Positions 17,201-24,558 of a DNA stretch of 64,000 bases are shown one piece after another. The position numbers were made by a program, and so were the translations under genes. The stretch lies in the NCBI RefSeq assembly GCF_024220585.1, contig NZ_JAMXKF010000003.1:682001-746000 (forward strand). Reading direction: 5' to 3'. The DNA comes from Dyadobacter diqingensis. Lineage in GTDB: Bacteria > Bacteroidota > Bacteroidia > Cytophagales > Spirosomataceae. Positions within the stretch are counted from its first letter, which is position 1. Every line of letters starts with the position of its first letter. Below the pieces are notes generated by a model. The model searched no databases, was not told the origin of the DNA, and was given only the letters and a program-made list of their open reading frames with translations.

Positions 17201-18583
17201 GTCAAATTCAGGAATCGCCACATTCATAGCCGTATCCAAAGTGCTCAACCCGCGACTGGAAGATTCCCAGGCATTGCGGTTCATAGTACTGGAAATCGCC
17301 TGGATAATCGGCACGTTCAACTGACTCAATGCTTTTTCTGCGCCGGTATTATCAGAACCTTCCTTTTGAATATCAGTAATCGCAAGCGAAACGGTGTTGA
17401 CCAAAACATCAATTTGAACCCCTTTTTCTCCATTGAAAAACTGGAAAGCAACAGGTTGTCCGGAAACCGGATCGGTAACTTTGAGTGATGACGTGAAAAT
17501 GGGTAAAACATTCATATCACGATCTTCCAAAGCGCCGACCATCGCGTCAATAAAAGCAGTATTTCCACTCGTCCAGTGCGAGCGGTAAAAAGTAATTCCG
17601 GCTGTGGGCTGGTCTGGATTATATCGTTTAAGCCAATCAGAAAGATCAGCATTTTCGGGTAGATCAGGATGATAAATGCCATGTTCTGGCAAAGTAACAG
17701 GCGCGTCGGAGCCAAAACCTGTCATCAACAAATGATCAGAAAGGTAGTAAAGCAGCGAAGTGAAATTGGTATAACCGCCGGCCTGGAGATATAACATGGC
17801 ATCATGCAGAATCGCGGGCGAAACCGTAGAAGCGGCTGCGAAATCAGGATTCAAATCGCCTGTTCCGCTGACTACAATAAGATGTTGTCCATTTTTCTTC
17901 GCCCGATTAATCAGCTCATTAAAGCCCGGAATTGCACTAGGCCGACCGAGAATCCGAAGAATAATAATCTGTGCTGAGGCAATTTCACCGTCAAGCAACT
18001 GGGCCATCTGGGCCTCACTTTTCACGGCCATTAAGTTAATACCTAATGTTTTCGGGAAATCATCAGGCAAATCCTGAATGGTCCGGTGTAGTGTTAACAG
18101 ATCGGTATCCGCATGGGTAAGGAAAACAATTCCTTCCGTCGGCATGGGAGTCTGCCCGATTTTTGTTGAAGCTTCGGAACCCTTCCAGGTATAGAATTGA
18201 AATACATTTTCCGACAGTTCTGCCGGTGGAACCAGAAAACGATCGGCGGCAATCATGCTATCGATGTAATCAAAAATGGCAATAATCTGCCAGTCGCTGT
18301 TCACTGAATGAAACCAGACGGAATTTCCGTCAAACAGAAGTGTAACGACATTCGCCAACGTGCACGGGCCGAGGCAACCGCCCTTTGTCATGTGCACCAC
18401 ATTCCGCATTTTCCGGCGTAGCCACTCACTTTTGTACAATTCAACCGGAATAGGCGCATACCCGCGATCCACCCGACCGCAGCAGCAAGCGTTGTAACAA
18501 TAAGACAAATGTCCCCGGCGCTGTACAAGATTGATGGCTTTCCCGTCTGCGCGGGTGATACGTTGGCGTTTAATTTCTGACAT
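14291..18583 (-). CDS. cobN: Cobaltochelatase CobN subunit with an N-terminal ferredoxin-like domain
   Basis: The protein has 1430 residues, longer than usual CobN (about 1250-1300). The extra N-terminus is a thioredoxin-like [2Fe-2S] ferredoxin domain: C29, C33-C35 (CYNACCCG) and C70/C74 (GGCLGPC). The rest is the CobN/Mg-chelatase-H fold, with signatures such as VHVGKHGTLEWLPGKG and SIWGTSAMRTHGDD. CobN is the large, porphyrin-binding subunit that inserts Co2+ into hydrogenobyrinate a,c-diamide with CobS and CobT, or with ChlI/ChlD-type partners; none of those is in this window. The fused ferredoxin may sense redox state or iron, which is inference. It is on the same strand as, and downstream of, the cobyrinate synthase gene, separated by an Rpn relic. 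BchH/ChlH was considered but the neighbours favour cobalt. Confidence 0.9.
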   Translation of the reverse strand: MSEIKRQRITRADGKAINLVQRRGHLSYCYNACCCGRVDRGYAPIPVELYKSEWLRRKMRNVVHMTKGGCLGPCTLANVVTLLFDGNSVWFHSVNSDWQIIAIFDYIDSMIAADRFLVPPAELSENVFQFYTWKGSEASTKIGQTPMPTEGIVFLTHADTDLLTLHRTIQDLPDDFPKTLGINLMAVKSEAQMAQLLDGEIASAQIIILRILGRPSAIPGFNELINRAKKNGQHLIVVSGTGDLNPDFAAASTVSPAILHDAMLYLQAGGYTNFTSLLYYLSDHLLMTGFGSDAPVTLPEHGIYHPDLPENADLSDWLKRYNPDQPTAGITFYRSHWTSGNTAFIDAMVGALEDRDMNVLPIFTSSLKVTDPVSGQPVAFQFFNGEKGVQIDVLVNTVSLAITDIQKEGSDNTGAEKALSQLNVPIIQAISSTMNRNAWESSSRGLSTLDTAMNVAIPEFDGRIITVPISFKEKDRQAKGYEALDNRIDRVAGIALRFARLRHLKNSKKKIAFIFTNSNTKASQIGNAVGLDAPASLMNILHSMQAEGYQIKNLPATGTELIHQLIDRCSYDQTYLTPEQLSNAAGRVPFDQYAGWFDELPEALRKKITKQWGQAPGETYVHDGHIALAGLELGNAFVALQPPRGYGMDPDAIYHQPDLAPTHHYYALYRWLRDGWGADAIVHVGKHGTLEWLPGKGIGLSENCFPDAILGDLPLFYPFIINDPGEGSQAKRRAHAVVVDHLTPPMTSADSYGELAQLTQLVDEYYQVETLDPSKLPLLQRQIWELIKQTNLDADLAAMLSRDHGDHKHDWDDDMTPEGVPASLAEMDGKDIAHLIEDIDGYLCELGAAQIRNGLHTLGQMPEGDALIDMLQALTRLPNATVPGLQSEMALLFGFEIEDLLQKKGQKIDLVSPQFQSLAGRPVVTAADAMEIIDELNNHMFRVLAQHRFHPKSIDQVLYETLDMAPSTTGLAGIRLVLEFVCTQLVPNLARTDEEITNLMHGLSGGYIPAGPSGAPTRGMAHILPTGRNFYAVDPRALPSKAAWEVGQQLAREVLDRHLKETGRYPESVGISIWGTSAMRTHGDDVAEVLALMGARPVWQQESRRITGVEIISLEELGRPRIDVTTRISGFFRDAFPYLIELLDDAVQQVIALDEPLDQNFVRKHYLKDLAELQKDNELSIEDAEERASYRIFGAAPGAYGAGILPLINEKNWHADADFAQAYVNWGGYAYTKNAQGVDARSEFQQCLSGVEVALHNQDNREHDIFDSDDYLQFHGGMIATIRSLTGQQPKHYFGDSQNPAQPVVRDLKEETLRVFRSRVVNPKWLDSIKKHGYKGGLELTATVDYLFGYDATANVIDDWMYEKVAETYALDANMQQFFAESNPWALHAIAERLLEAAQRGLWAEPSAEVLQGLKEVYLESEGLLEVRGE

Positions 18584-18652
18584 AAGTTGTTGGGCTTTGG
18601 CTATTAGCGGTTAGCTTTTAGTATGGCCGTTAACGTGTTTTTTGATAAAAAG

Positions 18653-18678
18653 AAAGACTCCGGGGTAGGAGTCTTTTT
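18653..18678. terminator. Stem-loop upstream of cobN
   Basis: Arms AAAGACTCC and GGAGTCTTT with a 6-nt loop and flanking T/A runs. On the minus strand it would end transcripts from the Rpn relic, separating cobN from the genes upstream. Confidence 0.6.
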
Positions 18679-18730
18679 AGGTTGATGGTGTGTAAGGTGT
18701 TATGGATTTTTAGAGAGGAAGCTTCTCAGA

Positions 18731-19084
18731 CTATTTTGAAGCAATAGTATTTTGCACAAATTCCTCAGAAACTTTAAGTAAACTCGCGATTTGAGAAACA
18801 GTGTAATTATCCGTTTCCCATAGACTCATGATGAATGAGACGGTTGCTTTTTCAACGCCTTTCTCAATACCTTTTTTTTCCGCTTTATCGAGTACCATTT
18901 CTCTTATTTCCATACTTTTTTGATTACCGGTTAGCGCTCCGATTTCTTTATCAAATTTAACATTATATCCTTGATCTGCAAAGGTTATGTAGCGCTGTAA
19001 AAAGATCAGCAGATCATCAATTTTCTTTTTTGAAATCTTCCGCCTAAGTAAGTTTTTTGCCAGCGAATATTTTAGATCAAACAA
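18731..19084 (-). pseudogene. C-terminal relic of an Rpn/PD-(D/E)XK transposase-like protein
   Basis: The 117-codon frame begins at TTG, with an in-frame TAA two codons upstream and no ATG nearby. Its content matches only the C-terminal part of the Rpn family (recombination-promoting nuclease or putative transposase): a DDLLIFLQRYITF helix, EIREMVLDKAEKKGIEKG, then a small helix-turn-helix-like tail IASLLKVSEEFVQ. The N-terminal nuclease domain is missing, so it is a decayed insertion between cobN and the cobyrinate synthase gene. Confidence 0.65.
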
Positions 19085-19096
19085 ACTTTAGTATTC

Positions 19097-19164
19097 TTTC
19101 ACGCGAAGGCCGCAGAGCAAAAGCTTAGCGTTCTTTGCCCTTTCCTTACCTGCTTTGCGTGAAA
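19097..19164. repeat. Inverted repeat at the 3' end of the cobyrinate synthase gene
   Basis: Arms TTTCACGC (19097-19104) and GCGTGAAA (19157-19164) bound a partly self-complementary segment with GCAGAGCAAAAGC and GCTTTGC parts. The right arm overlaps the end of the neighbouring gene and encodes its last five residues (FTQSR). It looks like an insertion repeat that supplied the stop codon. Confidence 0.6.
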
Positions 19165-20486
19165 CCTTTAGACGCGCAATTCTTCAATAAGTATTCAATA
19201 AACTCAACCCGCTCTCCCCAATAGCAGTGCACATAAGAAGCAAATGTATTCTGTTTCCGGTAAAGCTGTGTTTCCACTTCAATTCCTTTGGCATTTTTAG
19301 CGGTGACGGATTCTGTGTCCAAAGCATTTTCCACTAATCTGGAATAATGAAATTCATGTCCTTTCAATTCCAGATTATTCCATTGCATGGTTCGGTAACC
19401 CAGGGCCAGTTTTGAATTTTCCATAGAAGTCGTGCAATCCAAAACAGCAGCCATCGGAAAATTGGCACCTCCAGAGGTGGTAATTGCATTCCCTAAATAC
19501 ATGAGTCCGCCACATTCTGCATAAGTCAGCCCGCCAAGCAGACAATAGGATTTAATACTTGCCCGCATCGTCTCATTCTGGCTTAAAGCATCCGCAAACA
19601 ATTCCGGGTAACCGCCGGGCAGATAGAGGAAATCCGTTTCAGGGAGTTCCTTGTCGTATATTGGGCTGAAAAAAGTAAGTTCACCAAAGGAAGAAAGGAC
19701 ATCAATGTTTTGATGATAGGTAAAAGTAAATGCCTCGTCCCGGGCGATCGCTATTTTATGCTTTTTTTCGGCAGGAGACTTTTTGTTGATGATTTTTGAT
19801 TTAGCAGTAACTCTTGCAGAAATTTCCAGTAACCGGTCTATATTAATCGTTTTTGGAATTTCTTCTGCCAGTTTTTCAATAATATTTTCATAATCCGTTT
19901 CAGAAGAAATGTGCAATCCTAAATGTCTGGAAGGAATTGCCAGAACTTCATTTTTGGGTAAATAACCAAGCGCCTCGATACCAACTTCCTCACAAGCTTC
20001 CTGTAAAAAACGGTAATGAGAAGTGGTACTGACAAAGTTAAAAATCGCTCCAACGACGTTAATTCCTTTATAAAAATTCTTAAAACCATATAGCAAAGGC
20101 GCGGCTGAATAAGCCATAGACTTTGCATTAATCACGAGGATCACCGGGATATCCAGTAACTCAGCAATCGCCGCGCTGCTCCCCTGCATTTTATCTGCCC
20201 CGTCAAACAGGCCCATTACACCTTCCGTTACAGAAACATCTGCATTTTCCGAATATTGCTGGTAAATATCTCGAACATGCGCTTCCGAAGCCATGAACGT
20301 ATCCAGATTTATTCCCGGATTTCCAGAAGCAGTCGTGTGATGTTGCGTATCAATATAATCTGGCCCGCATTTGAAGGGCTGTACGATTAATCCTCTGTTT
20401 TTCAAAGTACGCAAAAGCCCGAGGGTAAGCGTGGTCTTACCGGAATTACTGGATGGAGCTGAAATCAGAAAATGAGAATTTATCAT
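19146..20486 (-). CDS. cobB: Cobyrinate a,c-diamide synthase (CobB/CbiA)
   Basis: The ATG at 20486 (MINSHFLISAPSSNSGKTT) gives 446 residues. Codons further upstream lie inside an inverted repeat and are not native. The N-terminal half is a P-loop, dethiobiotin-synthase-like domain (SAPSSNSGKTT, FKCGPDYID, EGVMGLFDG). The C-terminal half is a class I glutamine amidotransferase with YLPGGYPE, the nucleophile Cys in YAECGGLMYLG, and a catalytic His in GHEFHYS. The enzyme amidates the a and c side chains of cobyrinate or hydrogenobyrinate with glutamine and ATP. The family is CobB in aerobic and CbiA in anaerobic pathways; the neighbouring cobN favours CobB. The product is the substrate of the cobalt chelatase downstream in the aerobic order. 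Confidence 0.93.
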   Translation of the reverse strand: MINSHFLISAPSSNSGKTTLTLGLLRTLKNRGLIVQPFKCGPDYIDTQHHTTASGNPGINLDTFMASEAHVRDIYQQYSENADVSVTEGVMGLFDGADKMQGSSAAIAELLDIPVILVINAKSMAYSAAPLLYGFKNFYKGINVVGAIFNFVSTTSHYRFLQEACEEVGIEALGYLPKNEVLAIPSRHLGLHISSETDYENIIEKLAEEIPKTINIDRLLEISARVTAKSKIINKKSPAEKKHKIAIARDEAFTFTYHQNIDVLSSFGELTFFSPIYDKELPETDFLYLPGGYPELFADALSQNETMRASIKSYCLLGGLTYAECGGLMYLGNAITTSGGANFPMAAVLDCTTSMENSKLALGYRTMQWNNLELKGHEFHYSRLVENALDTESVTAKNAKGIEVETQLYRKQNTFASYVHCYWGERVEFIEYLLKNCASKGFTQSR

Positions 20487-20500
20487 GTTATTTTTAAGGT

Positions 20501-20616
20501 ACACAGAGCGGACGCCGCGCGGGGTCACTGAGGTAAAAAGAGGTACACAGAGGTTTGTTTTGAAATAAGAAAAATCTCTGTGTATCTCTTCTTAACCGCG
20601 CGGCGTCCGCTCTGTG
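20501..20616. repeat. Long inverted repeat between the S15 peptidase and cobB genes
   Basis: Outer arms at 20501-20522 and 20596-20616 share CCGCGCGGCGTCCGCTCTGTG as a perfect 21-bp stem, and inner arms ACACAGAG / CTCTGTGT nest inside. It fills nearly the whole gap between the two genes and could serve as a terminator for the peptidase gene. The GC-rich arms contrast with the flanks, so it is probably a dispersed palindromic repeat. Confidence 0.8.
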
Positions 20617-20634
20617 GTTCTCCGCGTATCCTGC

Positions 20635-22509
20635 CTATTTTAGTACGGGTAATACTACGTTGCTGCCGTTTTTTAAGTCGTGGTGAATGGTGATTTTAGC
20701 CGATTGGAAATCGGATTCGTTGGCTTCGAAAATGTTAATGAATTTCTGTGGGTTACGATCAACCAATGGAAACCAACTGCTTTGGATTTGCACCATCACA
20801 CGGTGACCTTTTTTGAATGTATGCGCGACTTCATTCAGTTTGAAAGACACTTTTTCAACCTTGTCTTTTACAAACGGCTCTGGTTTCGAGAAGCTGTTAC
20901 GGAATTTTCCGCGAAATACTTCTGCCCGTACCATTTGCTGATAACCGCTCATATCCAACGGTTTCGGCTGTCCGCGCTGAACCTGCGCCGGCAGGCTGTC
21001 CGGCCATACATCAATCACTTTTACGACAAAATCAGCATCTGTGCCGGTGATTGACACTAAAAGATTGGCCGTTATTTCGCCTGTCAGGGTCAGATCCGAG
21101 GTCAGAGAATCAGTCTGGAAATAAATTACATCCGGGCGGCGGGACGCAAAACGCTGGTCTTCTGCCATGTATTTATTATTTCTGTTACCACTGATTTCGT
21201 TCGTATACGGAACCGGTTTGGCAGGATCGCTGATGTATTCGGTTGCTGCTTTCCCGGCTTTCGGTTTTTCCGAAGAAAGTTTTCCTTTGCTGTGGAAGTA
21301 GAATGTTTCGGGCTGACTATTCTTGGGCGGCCAAACATCGTAATTTCTCCACTGATTGGAACCCGTTTCAAAAACCGTTGCCTCAACCTGGTTAAATTCT
21401 CCCTTATCTTTTAGATAAAAATTGAAAAACCGGGTTTCGATTTCATCCTGATAGTACTGGTTTAGGTCAGCGCCAAACTGATAATCAGCAAACGATTTCC
21501 AGCTCGGAGAAGCCCAGCCACCGTGCGTCCATGGTCCCATAACCAATCTCGTATTGTTGTTCGGGGACTGCTTTTCAATAGCGGCATACGTTTTCAGTGC
21601 ACCATATAAATCTTCTGCATCAAACCAGCCTCCTACGACCAAAACCGCTGGTTTGATATTGGTCAAATGTTTCCTGATATTTCTTGACTGCCAGAATTCA
21701 TCGTATGTGTCATGAGCGGTAACTTGGCGCCATACACTTTTGGGATCTGAGAAATAGGCATTTGTGTTGGCTTTTTTCAAAGGGCCGAAATCCAGAAAAT
21801 ATTGATAGGCGTCATTAAATTCAGCATTGAAAAAAGGTTTGTAACTTTCTCCGTTTGCACTTTTTGGACCGTCAAAACCACTGTAAAAACCGAAATTATC
21901 CATGAGGAAAAATGCACCGTTGTGGTTGCAGTCGTCTCCTAAAAACTCGTCGGACATGGGTGCCTGCGGTGAAACCGCTTTCAAAGCCGGATGGGCGTCG
22001 GGTAAAGCTGCTGAGGAATAATAACCTGGGAAGGAGATTCCATAAATTCCCACTTTCCCATTGGAGGCGGTATTCTTCAAAAGCCATTCAATCGTGTCAT
22101 AAGTATCGCTGGATTCATCGACGTCTTGTTTCGTTTTTTTGTTAGCAATCGCCGGCGTCATTTCCCGGAAATTTCCTTCGCTTTTGTATCGTCCACGGGC
22201 ATCCTGATAGACAAAAATATACTTCTCTTTCATCAGATTCGTATTTGGCCCCAGGCGTTGGCGGTAATTATTTAGGCCGTAGGGACGGCAGGAATAGGGC
22301 GTCCGCTGCATCAGAACAGCATATTTTTCATTGTTATCCCTTGGGGTGTAAATGGCCGTGTATAGTTTGACACCATCCCGCATTTCGATGAATTGCTCCG
22401 TTTTCTGATAGTTTTTTCTTACCCAGCCGGTGTCAGGTATAGCCACGTTTTGGGCCCCGGCAATTAGTGGGAATAAAAATAGGAGAAGGTAAATTATTTT
22501 TCGTTTCAT
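20635..22509 (-). CDS. Exported CocE/NonD-type S15 peptidase-like hydrolase
   Basis: Starting at 22509 the protein (MKRKIIYLLLFLFPLIAGAQ) has a signal peptide and 624 residues. The alpha/beta-hydrolase domain has the nucleophile Ser159 in GIYGISFPGYYSSA and the family motif YQDARGRYKSEG near 101-112; a jelly-roll XPDC_C domain follows in the last 220 residues (SLTSDLTLTGEITANLLVS). The family includes cocaine esterase, alpha-amino-acid ester hydrolases and X-Pro dipeptidyl peptidases; the substrate is unknown. It is probably periplasmic. It is cut off from the PepSY gene upstream by a hairpin element and from cobB by a palindrome, so a link to cobalamin is not implied. Confidence 0.9.
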   Translation of the reverse strand: MKRKIIYLLLFLFPLIAGAQNVAIPDTGWVRKNYQKTEQFIEMRDGVKLYTAIYTPRDNNEKYAVLMQRTPYSCRPYGLNNYRQRLGPNTNLMKEKYIFVYQDARGRYKSEGNFREMTPAIANKKTKQDVDESSDTYDTIEWLLKNTASNGKVGIYGISFPGYYSSAALPDAHPALKAVSPQAPMSDEFLGDDCNHNGAFFLMDNFGFYSGFDGPKSANGESYKPFFNAEFNDAYQYFLDFGPLKKANTNAYFSDPKSVWRQVTAHDTYDEFWQSRNIRKHLTNIKPAVLVVGGWFDAEDLYGALKTYAAIEKQSPNNNTRLVMGPWTHGGWASPSWKSFADYQFGADLNQYYQDEIETRFFNFYLKDKGEFNQVEATVFETGSNQWRNYDVWPPKNSQPETFYFHSKGKLSSEKPKAGKAATEYISDPAKPVPYTNEISGNRNNKYMAEDQRFASRRPDVIYFQTDSLTSDLTLTGEITANLLVSITGTDADFVVKVIDVWPDSLPAQVQRGQPKPLDMSGYQQMVRAEVFRGKFRNSFSKPEPFVKDKVEKVSFKLNEVAHTFKKGHRVMVQIQSSWFPLVDRNPQKFINIFEANESDFQSAKITIHHDLKNGSNVVLPVLK

Positions 22510-22887
22510 GGGCATGATGATTGGCATTAATTGTTGTCTTAACAAAAATACATTAAGAATCGGGTTTGTTGGTATGGACAGATTTTAAAGTGTATGTTAG
22601 TTTTTAGATATTTACACGAAACGTTCCGATGGAACGAAGGCATTAGGCTCAAACGAAATCTTAGCTACCAGCCAGACGTCCCACGGGGACGTTTTTGTTT
22701 ATCGATATCTGGCGTTTTTATCGGATTATGGGAATAGCATTAACCGAATCATGGTTCCTAATGAAACACCCCCAAGGGAACGTTTTTTGCAAAATGGTGC
22801 CCTTGGAACGTCGTCCCATAGGGACGTTTGGTCGGTAGAAACTAGGTTCAATATCGATCAATTCGTTCCGTAGGAACGTTTCGTGAT
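22510..22887. repeat. Intergenic hairpin element with H1 and H1' ends at about 22614-22886
   Basis: The left end is CACGAAA-CGTTCC-gat-GGAACG and the right end is CGTTCC-gta-GGAACG-TTTCGTGA. Inside are a CGTCCC-acg-GGGACG hairpin at 22688 and a CGTCCC-ata-GGGACG hairpin near 22812, where the G-C for A-T changes in both arms keep the stems paired. The element ends 1-2 bp from the stop codon of the PepSY gene and contains no gene. Confidence 0.85.
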
Positions 22888-24432
22888 TTATTGTACACCG
22901 TCTTTCAAACGATCTTCAGCCGCTACTTTTCGCTTTAAAACCGGCTTTTTATTTTTGACCTTCCTTCTTAACCATTTCCACGTCAATACCAATCCTGTAC
23001 TGCTCGCACCCAAACCCCCAAGCATCAAAATAATCACAATGATATCCCATAACGGTCTTTTGTAGAAGATGAACGTGAAATCCAGACTATGTAATCCGTG
23101 GTACAACCACCTTTCCAGGCGGCTCTTTTTCTCATGTTTTAAAACCACCTGTCCCGTTTTCAAATCAACGTAATACCATGTTTTTTCGGGTGTATCCATT
23201 TTGACGCGTAACACCGGAAGACGTTTATCCTTGTTTTTGGAATAATAATAATCGTCGTAGTCCGAAAGTACCACAGCTTCGGACATATTAGCTGCCGGGT
23301 TCAGTGCTTTAACCGTTTGGATAAAAGGCTTGTACGGAAATAGTTCAAAAGCGTTGTCCGACGAATTGTCGGCTCGTAATAACTGGGTATGTTGTTCGTC
23401 CTGATAGGCCTGATAATATGGTTTTCCCTGTAATTGTGTATAGTGAATCTCTTTTAGTGCCAGATTGTTTTTAAATATCTCCGATGCTTTCGAAGGAGGC
23501 AGCGTAAATAAATCAGGTTTGAAAACGCCGCCTGTCCATTGTTTATTTTCGTCCGGATTCAGTCTGGTAAAGGGTGCCCAATCCCAGGGAGTCATGGATA
23601 ACAGACCACTGAAAACCCAGGTAAAGGCAAAAATTCCAAAGACAAAACCGGTGTAATGATGCCATCGGAACCACTTTTTTTTATACGGACTAAAAGCCAG
23701 TGAGTCTTTATTCTTCTTTTTGTAACGAAGAAGACCCATAGCAATACCAGCGATGCACATGAGTGTACCCAGGGAGGAAGTCCAGACGATAATATCATTC
23801 CAAAGAGGTCTGTTTCTCAACAGCACAGTCGGGTAAATCCAGTGTGGAATAGGGCCCAGCCAGGCAAGGAAACGCTGTTTGGCATTAACCATTTGTACTA
23901 CTTCTCCTGTTTGGGTAGACACATACAGGTAGGTTTCTGCGGGATCGTTCATTTTAAAACGGTGTACCGGGGGCTGATATCCAATCGACCTGGCACCGGC
24001 CATCCACTGATCGATTTCAGTTAAGGTTTCAAGATTTTTTGGTTGATATCGATTTTTCAGAAAAGCGACCGCCAGTTTTTGTGCCAGTGTAGTATCAGTT
24101 GGAGTCAATAATTCTCCATTGTCTGCGTAAATGGCCAGATTTTTATTTTGAATCGTCGTAATGCGGTAGACAGGCCTGTCGAGCAACATCCCTAACCTGA
24201 CTGCGCGTAAGGTATCCATGATACTGGCTTTTGTCAAGGCTTCCTTCAGACTTAGATTGGCGTGGCTTAGGTCAACGACGGGTAGGTTTTGTAATCTTTC
24301 ATTTTGCCGCATCGTCGGATATTTGGCATACATCATCGCGAAACCCGACAAAAACCAGATCACAAAAAGCAGGCTCAATGCGAATCCAAGATAGCGGTGC
24401 AGGAGCAAAGTATATTTTGTAATGTTTTTCAT
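22888..24432 (-). CDS. PepSY-associated transmembrane protein
   Basis: The ATG at 24432 (MKNITKYTLLLHRYLGFALS) gives 514 residues with four clear membrane helices: one at the N-terminus, two near positions 195-290, and one near 465-485. His residues lie at the helix ends (LLHRYLGFALS, WFRWHHYTGFVFG, WLYHGLHSLDF), as in PepSY_TM proteins such as PiuB or FoxB that accompany siderophore receptors and may reduce iron. The gene follows the TonB receptor by about 125 bp on the same strand, so it is likely in the riboswitch-led transcript. A link to cobalamin or metal handling is inferred from that context. Heme-His ligation is possible but unproven. Confidence 0.85.
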   Translation of the reverse strand: MKNITKYTLLLHRYLGFALSLLFVIWFLSGFAMMYAKYPTMRQNERLQNLPVVDLSHANLSLKEALTKASIMDTLRAVRLGMLLDRPVYRITTIQNKNLAIYADNGELLTPTDTTLAQKLAVAFLKNRYQPKNLETLTEIDQWMAGARSIGYQPPVHRFKMNDPAETYLYVSTQTGEVVQMVNAKQRFLAWLGPIPHWIYPTVLLRNRPLWNDIIVWTSSLGTLMCIAGIAMGLLRYKKKNKDSLAFSPYKKKWFRWHHYTGFVFGIFAFTWVFSGLLSMTPWDWAPFTRLNPDENKQWTGGVFKPDLFTLPPSKASEIFKNNLALKEIHYTQLQGKPYYQAYQDEQHTQLLRADNSSDNAFELFPYKPFIQTVKALNPAANMSEAVVLSDYDDYYYSKNKDKRLPVLRVKMDTPEKTWYYVDLKTGQVVLKHEKKSRLERWLYHGLHSLDFTFIFYKRPLWDIIVIILMLGGLGASSTGLVLTWKWLRRKVKNKKPVLKRKVAAEDRLKDGVQ

Positions 24433-24558
24433 AGGAAGAAATTGACATTTTCGCCGGATAGCTAAGATTGTCAATCGAAAATGTTTTGGGCTGATACTGT
24501 GTGTTATGCAAAAATCCCGTCCGACGGTTTTTTTCGACCGTCGGACGGGTAAAAAAAT

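Noticed and set aside
16361-17488. Several plus-strand frames of 70-180 codons opposite cobN
   Set aside because: cobN is continuous and strongly motif-supported; these are antisense shadows without ribosome binding sites.
14291-18583. Magnesium chelatase subunit H (ChlH/BchH) instead of CobN
   Set aside because: No bacteriochlorophyll genes are near; cobB and cobalamin riboswitches support cobalt chelation.
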